NCBI GenBank assembly: GCA_016706865.1
Contig: JADJIS010000002.1
Coordinates: forward strand, 124,001 to 188,000
Direction of reading: 5' to 3'
Source: Bacteroidota bacterium
GTDB taxonomy: Bacteria > Bacteroidota > Bacteroidia > Chitinophagales > BACL12
DNA length: 64,000 bases
In this document: positions 58,387 to 64,000 of the stretch, in pieces
How the letters are laid out: the number at the start of each line of letters is the position of its first letter
How positions within the stretch are numbered: position 1 is the stretch's first letter
Position numbers and translations under genes: made by a program
Notes under the pieces: model-generated
The model's input: only the letters and a program-made list of their open reading frames with translations
Told to the model about the DNA's origin: nothing
The model's database searches: none

Positions 58387-58839
58387 TTATTCTTTATTTT
58401 TTGTGTCAATTATTATTGTTACAGGGCCATCGTTAATTAATTCTATTTGCATATCTGCGCCAAATACTCCGGTTTGAATTGGTGCGGGAATTAATTTTTG
58501 GATGGATGAAATAAAACTTTCATACAAAGGTATAGCAATATCCGGTTTTGCGCTGCGAATGAAGGATGGGCGGTTTCCTTTTTTGGTGGAAGCGAAGAGG
58601 GTGAACTGACTAACAACCATAATTTCGCCTTTAACATCAATCACACTCAGATTCATCAGGTCGTTTTCATCGGCAAATATTCGCAATTGGGCTATTTTTT
58701 GGGACAACCAGGTAATGTCCTCCTGTGTATCGGATTCTTCTATCCCTAAAAGAATTAATAAACCATGTGCAATAGAGGAATGGGTTTTTTCCTCTATTGA
58801 AACGGTTGCTTTTTTTACTCTTTGGATTACTGCTTTCAT
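58387..58839 (-). CDS. dtd: D-aminoacyl-tRNA deacylase
   Basis: This 150-residue protein has the DTD signatures: MKAVIQRVKKATVSIEEK, SQFTLFASTKKGNRPSF and the Gly-cisPro-type motif NDGPVT near the C-terminus. DTD removes D-amino acids (and glycine from tRNA-Ala) mischarged on tRNA, using a rejection of L-amino acids by the cis-proline. The enzyme is standard in length. It is followed by rsgA upstream on the same strand after a 53-bp hairpin-containing gap. Confidence 0.97.
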   Translation of the reverse strand: MKAVIQRVKKATVSIEEKTHSSIAHGLLILLGIEESDTQEDITWLSQKIAQLRIFADENDLMNLSVIDVKGEIMVVSQFTLFASTKKGNRPSFIRSAKPDIAIPLYESFISSIQKLIPAPIQTGVFGADMQIELINDGPVTIIIDTKNKE

Positions 58840-58852
58840 GATTCATCCCCCA

Positions 58853-58889
58853 ACCCCCTTCTAAGGGGGCACTCCCCCGAGGGGGAGAG
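58853..58889. repeat. Paired C-run/G-run hairpins
   Basis: CCCCCTTCTAAGGGGG is followed by CTCCCCCGAGGGGGAG, making two adjacent hairpins. It resembles the CCCCCAACCCC(a)TAGGGGAG words at 20745 and 24523, an intergenic repeat type I have seen across Bacteroidota. Confidence 0.6.
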
Positions 58890-58892
58890 TCG

Positions 58893-59816
58893 TTAATATT
58901 TTTTATTCCCTTTTAATTCTTCATAAAACGTTAAATAACTGATATATCGGGTTGGGGCAATTTCGCCGGCTTCTAATGCTTCGGTTATTGCGCAACCTTT
59001 TTCGTTGATGTGTAAACAATCGTTGAATTTACAATTGTGCATGCGACTTCTGATTTCGGGAAAATAATGTCCGAGTTCGTTGGGTTCCACGTCGAGTAAA
59101 CCAAATTCTTTAATTCCGGGGGTATCTATTATACTTCCACCGAAGGGCAAAGGATACATGCGTGCAAAGGTTGTGGTGTGCAATCCTTTTTCGGTATAAG
59201 CTGAAATTTCTCCAACCCTTAAATTGAGTTCAGGAGCTATACAATTTACGAGAGATGATTTTCCTACTCCCGAATGTCCGCAAATTAAAGAGGTTTTATT
59301 TTGCAGGAAATTTTTTAATTGTTCGGTGTTTTCATTTTTTGTAACGGAAGTGGAAAAAGAAATAATATTTAATTCGTTGTAAGTAAACATTAATTCTTTT
59401 AATAAATTTTCTTCTTTTTCTTTTATTATGAGATCGTGTTTATTAAAAACAACTGCTGCGGGAATATCGTATAAAAATGCCGTCAATAAAATTCTATCGA
59501 TAAATCCGTGGGAAGTTCTTGGTTGTGCAAGTGATGCAATAATTACACATTGATCGATATTACTTGCAATTATATGTTTGTATTCTTTTTTATTTGGCGC
59601 AGAGCGAATAATATAATTTCTGCGCAGGTGAATATTATTGATATTTCCTTCTCCACCCGCCTCTTCAAAATCTACAACATCTCCAACTGCAATTGGGTTG
59701 GTTTGTTTTTTATCTTCCAGACGAAATTTTCCCTTTATGCGGCAAATTATAATCTCCCCTGAAGGAATTAATACCTCATAAAAACTTCCGGTACTTTGAA
59801 TTACTGTCCCCGTCAT
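58893..59816 (-). CDS. rsgA: Ribosome small subunit-dependent GTPase A
   Basis: This 307-residue protein has an N-terminal OB domain (residues 1-65), then a circularly permuted GTPase: G4 as VVFNKHD, then G1 GHSGVGKSS and G3 DTPGIKEF. The zinc-binding C-terminal HNCKFNDCLHINEKGCAI completes the protein. RsgA tests and helps mature the 30S subunit, and also acts under (p)ppGpp control. The order G4-G5-G1-G2-G3 is diagnostic. Length is normal. Confidence 0.97.
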   Translation of the reverse strand: MTGTVIQSTGSFYEVLIPSGEIIICRIKGKFRLEDKKQTNPIAVGDVVDFEEAGGEGNINNIHLRRNYIIRSAPNKKEYKHIIASNIDQCVIIASLAQPRTSHGFIDRILLTAFLYDIPAAVVFNKHDLIIKEKEENLLKELMFTYNELNIISFSTSVTKNENTEQLKNFLQNKTSLICGHSGVGKSSLVNCIAPELNLRVGEISAYTEKGLHTTTFARMYPLPFGGSIIDTPGIKEFGLLDVEPNELGHYFPEIRSRMHNCKFNDCLHINEKGCAITEALEAGEIAPTRYISYLTFYEELKGNKKY

Positions 59817-59844
59817 GCAAAAAATAATGTGTAAACTAAAAAGT

Positions 59845-60606
59845 TCATCGCGGAGATTCTACGGACGCCGAATGAATGGCAAATGAAATATCACGGATAA
59901 GTGAAGTGTCTTTTTCTATGGCATTTCCAACAACTATAATATCAGCACCGGCATTACAATTTTCATATGCTTTTTCCGGAGTTTTTATCCCTCCTCCAAT
60001 AATTATCGGAAGATCGGTGTTTTTGTGCACTGCTGCGATCACATCGCTGGGAATTGCTCTTTTAGCACCACTTCCAGCATCCATATAGATCAGTTTCATG
60101 CCCAATAATTCTCCCGCCATAGCTGTGCAGGCGGCAATTTCGGGTTTATCTGCAGGAATTGGAGTGGTATTGGAAATATAACTCACAGTTGTTGGTGCAC
60201 CGCCGTCGATAAGTATGTAACCCGTTGAAATGGCCTCAATTCCCGATTTTTTAACATAAGGAGCGGCCAAAACCTGATTTCCGATCAAAAATTCGGGGTT
60301 TCTGCCGCTTATGAGGGATAAAAAAAGCAGTGCATCGGCAGCAGGACTCACCTGTTGAATGCTTCCCGGAAAAATTACCACCGGAATATTGGAATGTTGT
60401 TTCAAAAATCGAATGGTAGTATCCAGATAATCGCCGATAACGAGTGATCCGCCGACAAAAAAGTAGTCCACATTGCTTTCGTTGCCGAGTTCTGCCAATT
60501 GGCTCAATGCTTTCGCATCCACCTCATCGGGGTCGATCAGCACCGCGAACTTTTTGAGTCCTTTTTTGCGGTCTTCAGCTATTTTCTGATAAACGGTGTT
60601 TCGCAT
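59845..60606 (-). CDS. Geranylgeranylglyceryl/heptaprenylglyceryl phosphate synthase
   Basis: This 253-residue TIM-barrel protein has FAVLIDPDEVDAKALSQLAE, VPVVIFPGSIQQVSPAADALLFLSLISGRN, YMDAGSGAKRAIPSDVI and IIGGGIKTPEKAYENCNAGAD. These are the substrate-binding blocks of the GGGPS/PcrB family. GGGPS joins an isoprenyl diphosphate to glycerol-1-phosphate; the best-known members make archaeal lipids, and bacterial homologues occur in Bacteroidota with unclear physiological product. It lies 28 bp upstream of rsgA on the same strand, so they are probably cotranscribed. Confidence 0.93.
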   Translation of the reverse strand: MRNTVYQKIAEDRKKGLKKFAVLIDPDEVDAKALSQLAELGNESNVDYFFVGGSLVIGDYLDTTIRFLKQHSNIPVVIFPGSIQQVSPAADALLFLSLISGRNPEFLIGNQVLAAPYVKKSGIEAISTGYILIDGGAPTTVSYISNTTPIPADKPEIAACTAMAGELLGMKLIYMDAGSGAKRAIPSDVIAAVHKNTDLPIIIGGGIKTPEKAYENCNAGADIIVVGNAIEKDTSLIRDISFAIHSASVESPR

Positions 60607-61403
60607 CTGTTTTCGCCGACAACTTTCGGCTTCAAGGCAAAAATAGGGTATTTTCGTTTGTTACGGAAAAGTGGGAGCGAAATAGCGATCGTAAAATAGA
60701 AAGCAGTTATGTTTCAGGACAATAATGAAAGTAGGAGATTTAGCTAATTTTAGTAAATATTTTGGCCTCAACCTTAGTTGAAACAATAAAATTATTGTTT
60801 TCAGATTAAAATTATGGTTGAGAGTATTTAAATATTCGAATCATATATTCTCGCTTAGTTGTTTGTCTATGGTAGAAATTTTTAAAGCTCGCTCAAATAT
60901 TCTCCTCCGTATTGGTTCGCGGAGACGGAAGTGGGCATCAGCAGGTGGCTTTAATGTCCCTTATGCGCCGCCACAACACTATAAATGTTTCAATGATAGT
61001 AGTATTTGAGCGAAAATAAGCGCCACCATTTTGTAATGTATTAATTTCATTTTACAGATAATTCCTATACGAAGCTGCTAATTTAGGTTAGTTGTGGCGC
61101 CTTTTTCGCTCCGGGTGGCAAGCATTAGGGACTTTTAAGCCGCATGGTGAAGCCCTTGACTTTTGGCGCTACCTTTTTGTTAAGAAAAAGGTAGCAAATT
61201 TGATCAAACTGTTATTGATTAATCGGAGCTGGATTTTGATTTTTAATAGTTATAAAGTGACAAATTAAATGTTTAATAATAAATAAAAGTTGCATTATTG
61301 AAAATGAATTTGACCAATGTTTTTAGAAATTATTAAATAAAAAAAACCTGCAGATCGGGCCAAATATTCCTTTCTGCAGGTTTAAAATTATCGTTTATAG
61401 AAT
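60607..61403. other. Long intergenic region with an inverted segment pair
   Basis: No convincing gene lies in these 797 bases. The segment 60905-60985 (GGCTTTAATGTCCCTTATGC, then GCCGCCACAAC) has a divergent inverted relative at 61090-61180 (GTTGTGGCGCC, GCATTAGGGACTTTTAAGCC). GCTCGCTCAAATATTCTC at about 60885 pairs with GTATTTGAGCGAAAA at about 60998. A conserved-looking block with AAGGTAGC words closes at 61200, and the rest is AT-rich. A structured RNA or mobile-element remnant is conceivable. A minus-strand terminator is at 61344-61383. Confidence 0.45.
61344..61383 (-). terminator. Rho-independent terminator of the pirin-YceI operon
   Basis: The arms AAACCTGCAGA and TCTGCAGGTTT form an 11-bp stem. 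Read on the minus strand the stem is followed by TTTTTATTT. It starts 20 bp beyond the YceI stop codon. Confidence 0.85.
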
Positions 61404-61958
61404 TTATTTCACTTCCACTAATTGTACTTCACAATTTATTTTCACATCCTCACTCACTAAAATTCCACCTCCTTCGAGAGCAGCATTCCAATTCAAATTC
61501 CAATCTTTTCTATTTATTTTTCCATTGATGGTAAAACCGGCTTTAGCACTTCCCCAAGGATCTTTTAATACGCCTCCGAATTCTACATCCAATTTAATAT
61601 TTTTTGTTATATCACCCATGGTAAGATCACCATACATTTCATAACTGCCATCATGATCTACCAATTCAAATTTTGTCGGTTTGAAAGTAATTGTCGGATA
61701 TTTTTCTGCATTAAAAAAATCTTCGCTGCGCAAGTGTTTATCGCGACCTTCATTTCTGGTATTTACACTTGCTGTTTCAGCGGTAAATGTGATAAAAGAA
61801 TTCATAAAATCCTCACCAATGGTTTCCGCTTCTATGGTGTATTTTTCAAATTCACCGCGCACTGTCGTTAACATCATGTGTTTTACGCTGAAACCTATGC
61901 TGGTATGCATTGGGTCGGCGATCCATTTTACTCTTGTTGTTGATTCTGTTGTTTGCAT
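61404..61958 (-). CDS. YceI family protein (cytoplasmic type)
   Basis: ATG at 61958 was preferred because the 12-codon extension upstream (rich in Lys/Thr) has no signal. The 184-residue protein has the YceI barrel features WIADPMHTSIGFSVKHMMLT (start), RDKHLRSEDFFNAEKYPTITFKP and YGDLTMGDITKNIKLDVEFGG, ending VKINCEVQLVE. The lack of any signal peptide separates it from the lipoprotein at 29249 and suggests a cytoplasmic isoprenoid-binding role. It lies downstream of pirin, with 60 bp between, and shares the palindromic operator at 62792-62813. Confidence 0.93.
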   Translation of the reverse strand: MQTTESTTRVKWIADPMHTSIGFSVKHMMLTTVRGEFEKYTIEAETIGEDFMNSFITFTAETASVNTRNEGRDKHLRSEDFFNAEKYPTITFKPTKFELVDHDGSYEMYGDLTMGDITKNIKLDVEFGGVLKDPWGSAKAGFTINGKINRKDWNLNWNAALEGGGILVSEDVKINCEVQLVEVK

Positions 61959-62018
61959 TTTAGTTGTTTTATTAGTTTTTAAATTTGATTTCAAGGTGTT
62001 GTGAAGAAAAAAATAATA

Positions 62019-62744
62019 TTATGGAGAAACAACCATAGGAACTTCCATAATTAATATTTCTGCAATATCGCTTTCTGCCAAAATATTAAATTGCTCATGT
62101 TCCAATACACCAAATCCATCTCTTTCGTTCAGCGATTGGTCGTTTATTTTTATATCTCCCTTTAAAATAAAAAAATACACACCATTTCCTTTTTTATGTA
62201 AGGAATAATTTAGTTCGGTATTTTTTTCCAGTTTGCCAAGATGAAACCAGGCGTCCTGATGTATCCAAACACCGGCATCTTCTGCTATAGGTGAAAGAAT
62301 TTGTTGCAATTTATTTTTGCTGTCCTCGGGATTCAATGTGATCTGATCATATCGTGGCTCCACATTTTTTTTATTCGGGAAAACCCATATCTGTAAAAAT
62401 TTTACAGGTTTATCTTTATTCTTATTGTATTCGCTGTGGGCAACACCTGTTCCGGCGCTCATTACCTGAATATCACCCTGTTTAATCACGGTTTTGTTGC
62501 CCATACTGTCCTCATGCTCCAGATCTCCTTCCAGAGGAATGGAAATGATCTCCATATTGTCGTGCGGATGTTTGCCAAAACCCATTCCCGCTGCAACCGT
62601 ATCGTCGTTTAAGACCCTTAATACACCAAAATGTATCCTTTCAGGATCGTAATAAGCCGCAAAACTGAAGGTATGATAACTGTTCAGCCAGCCGTGATCA
62701 GCGTGTCCGCGGGTGTTTGCTTTGTGTAAAATGGTATTTTTCAT
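62019..62744 (-). CDS. Pirin family protein
   Basis: ATG at 62744 was chosen, giving MKNTILHKANTRGHADHGWLNSYHTFSFA at once (positions 62658-62744), which is the conserved pirin N-terminus. The metal-binding cupin residues are seen in GFGKHPHDNMEIISIPLEGDLEHEDSMGN (His, His, Glu) and MSAGTGVAHSEYNKN. Bacterial pirins (YhaK/YhhW type) include quercetin 2,3-dioxygenases and redox sensors. The second cupin half is more divergent. The gene begins 48 bp from a 22-bp palindrome, and YceI follows on the same strand. Confidence 0.94.
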   Translation of the reverse strand: MKNTILHKANTRGHADHGWLNSYHTFSFAAYYDPERIHFGVLRVLNDDTVAAGMGFGKHPHDNMEIISIPLEGDLEHEDSMGNKTVIKQGDIQVMSAGTGVAHSEYNKNKDKPVKFLQIWVFPNKKNVEPRYDQITLNPEDSKNKLQQILSPIAEDAGVWIHQDAWFHLGKLEKNTELNYSLHKKGNGVYFFILKGDIKINDQSLNERDGFGVLEHEQFNILAESDIAEILIMEVPMVVSP

Positions 62745-62791
62745 ATTGTTCCTTAGTTTAATTGAGGAATTGAGCCTCAAAATTAGTGCAA

Positions 62792-62813
62792 TATATATGT
62801 ATATACATATATA
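62792..62813. promoter_or_regulatory. 22-bp palindromic operator candidate upstream of pirin
   Basis: A perfect 22-bp palindrome whose central 18 bases, TATATGTATATACATATA, are identical to 29218-29235. It lies 48 bp upstream of the pirin start, in the right place for a repressor or activator site. Confidence 0.65.
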
Positions 62814-62971
62814 ATTATAAAAAGTTCAAATAACTGAATTTTTTGCCAAAATTATTTCTAACTCATATTTAACAAAATAAGCAGCGGAAAAGATCCATTA
62901 TGAAAACCGGGTATAATTATCTATATTTAACATCCTTAACAAAATGCTCCCGATTCGTGAAACAAATCCTT

Positions 62972-63856
62972 ATGAAGACAAATAAATTTGCACTCTCTGA
63001 TTATGCTAAAATTGCCGCCGTCTTATTAATTTCACATACAAAGACAAATGCACAGGTAATTTATACCGATTTGGATCCTGATATTGAATTACTGTTGGAT
63101 CATGAAACCGCAGGTATAGATATTGATGATAATGGTCTGGTAGATTTTGTATTTTTGAGAACATCCGGTTCTTATTACACATGGTATAGTGGAACCGAGC
63201 TGCGTTTCAGACAGGCAGACTGGGTTTTGCCATACGAATCTACTAATGGTATTCTTGGTGGTCCTGCAACACCAAGTAATAGTTGGAATAATTTAGTCCC
63301 TCCATTAAATACAAGTTTTTTAATAAGTAGTAAAATGTATTTTCAGAATACGAGTTACCAATTTATGTCATTTGGATTTTATAAAGAATCAGGAAACTGG
63401 TTTTATGCATTTGTATTTCCGGTGTGGAATCCCTTAGAAGGTGATAATAAATACATGGGGGTAAAATTTATAGATAGCAATGATTGTTTTCACTATGGAT
63501 GGATACGTTGCGAAATTGAGGATTCATGCAAGCGATTAATTATTAAAGATTATGCATATGAATTGGAATGTGATGCTCCAATTGCTGCCGGAAGTATGGT
63601 GAGTTATGTGGATGTAGAAAATGAAAACACGTTTGATGGAACTGTGTATAGTTTTGATAAAACTGTTTATGTTAAATTGAACGGTGAGAGTAATAATTCC
63701 CTAATAAATATTTATGATATACTTGGGAAAGAAATATATTCGGGAGAATTACTAGATCAATTTACGGAAATTAAATTAAACAATGTAATCGGAATTTATC
63801 TGGTAGAAATAATTGCAGAAACAGGAAGATTATCGAAAAAGATATATTTGAATTGA
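62972..63856 (+). CDS. Secreted T9SS-type cargo protein (tandem paralogue 1)
   Basis: The ATG at 62972 gives MKTNKFALSDYAKIAAVLLI, a long signal peptide ending TNAQ; the frame is open 24 codons upstream but with poor signal character. The mature part opens VIYTDLDPDIELLLDHET, a calcium-loop-like stretch, and has a beta-rich body with a Cys trio (DSNDCFHYGWIRCEIEDSCK). A T9SS type A-like CTD follows (VKLNGESNNSLINIYDILGKEIYSGELL ... GIYLVEIIAETGRLSKKIYLN). The next gene starts 2 bp downstream and has the same signal and opening. Function unknown. Confidence 0.75.
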   Translation: MKTNKFALSDYAKIAAVLLISHTKTNAQVIYTDLDPDIELLLDHETAGIDIDDNGLVDFVFLRTSGSYYTWYSGTELRFRQADWVLPYESTNGILGGPATPSNSWNNLVPPLNTSFLISSKMYFQNTSYQFMSFGFYKESGNWFYAFVFPVWNPLEGDNKYMGVKFIDSNDCFHYGWIRCEIEDSCKRLIIKDYAYELECDAPIAAGSMVSYVDVENENTFDGTVYSFDKTVYVKLNGESNNSLINIYDILGKEIYSGELLDQFTEIKLNNVIGIYLVEIIAETGRLSKKIYLN

Positions 63857-63858
63857 TT

Positions 63859-64000
63859 ATGAAGTCGTACAAATTTACAATCTCCGATTATGCCAAAATT
63901 GCCGCTGTTTTGCTAATTCCGACTTCGAAAGCACATGCACAAGTTATTTATACTGATATCGACCCCGATATTGTTTTAGATACCTATGAGGAAAATGGAT
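63859..64000 (+). CDS. Secreted protein (tandem paralogue 2), 5' part only
   Basis: The frame runs off the window after 47 codons. It begins MKSYKFTISDYAKIAAVLLI and continues HAQVIYTDIDPDIVLDTYEE, closely matching paralogue 1 (SDYAKIAAVLLI; AQVIYTD(L/I)DPDI). The start is 2 bp after the TGA of paralogue 1. It is therefore a recent tandem duplicate; the rest lies beyond the window. Confidence 0.75.
   Translation, partial: MKSYKFTISDYAKIAAVLLIPTSKAHAQVIYTDIDPDIVLDTYEENG

Noticed and set aside
60818..61009. 63-residue open frame in the long gap
   Set aside because: Composition is irregular, it spans the inverted segment pair and shows no recognisable domain.

Overview
The window comes from a member of the Bacteroidota. 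The evidence is several secreted proteins with type IX secretion (T9SS) C-terminal sorting domains (type A and one type B/gliding-motility type), an SprB-like repeat protein, many SPI and lipoprotein signals, TAnnTTTG-type promoter -7 boxes lying almost on the start codons, and families typical of the phylum (DUF4175, DUF3137, bacterial GGGP synthase, PorT-like barrels). Coding DNA is AT-rich. No rRNA, tRNA, CRISPR array or phage was found. Genus and species cannot be fixed from the sequence alone.

Layout. 0-6.9 kb: the 3' end of lspA, DUF3137, two secreted proteins, a REP-associated transposase remnant between inverted palindromes, then a minus-strand cyclophilin operon. 7-15.2 kb: a tight plus-strand housekeeping run (DUF4175 protein, RsbW-like ATPase, ybeY, mnmG, Ig-like lipoprotein), with three parS-like 16-mers upstream of mnmG. 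15.3-25.9 kb: a T9SS type B protein, then rpmH-rnpA-yidD and an S41 protease enclosed by a ~165-bp inverted repeat, then an M28 peptidase, tsaB, twin HTH regulators and nadA. 26-38 kb: nadD, a K+ channel, DUF1295, YceI, a repeat array, envelope lipoproteins, an L,D-transpeptidase, an Fe-S oxidoreductase, a YciE/YciF-like gene broken by a stop, and an FAD oxidoreductase. 38-43 kb: two paralogous giant T9SS proteins with dockerin-like and cohesin-like segments. 43-56 kb: an unknown helical protein, an ABC exporter, rnhB, a barrel protein, LprI-like, RidA, LpxD-like, gcvT, ComB, further T9SS cargo and an MFS transporter. 56-64 kb: cytochrome c, long direct repeats, mazG-like, dtd, rsgA, GGGP synthase, the YceI/pirin pair, and tandem secreted paralogs running off the end.

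Together the genes cover translation and RNA maturation (mnmG, ybeY, rnpA, rpmH, tsaB, rsgA, dtd, rnhB), NAD synthesis (nadA, nadD), and envelope biogenesis and secretion (lspA, yidD, lpxD-like, lipoproteins, T9SS cargo). parS-like sites beside mnmG, with rpmH-rnpA nearby, suggest the region may lie near the replication origin; this is inference.

The most unusual signal is in the gaps between genes. They are filled with dispersed palindromes and quasi-periodic word repeats in several families. Some occur as long inverted pairs, and one 18-bp palindrome is shared by two YceI/pirin loci. Two genes (yidD, the YciE/YciF-like gene) carry single in-frame stop codons, one of them TGA in place of a conserved cysteine.
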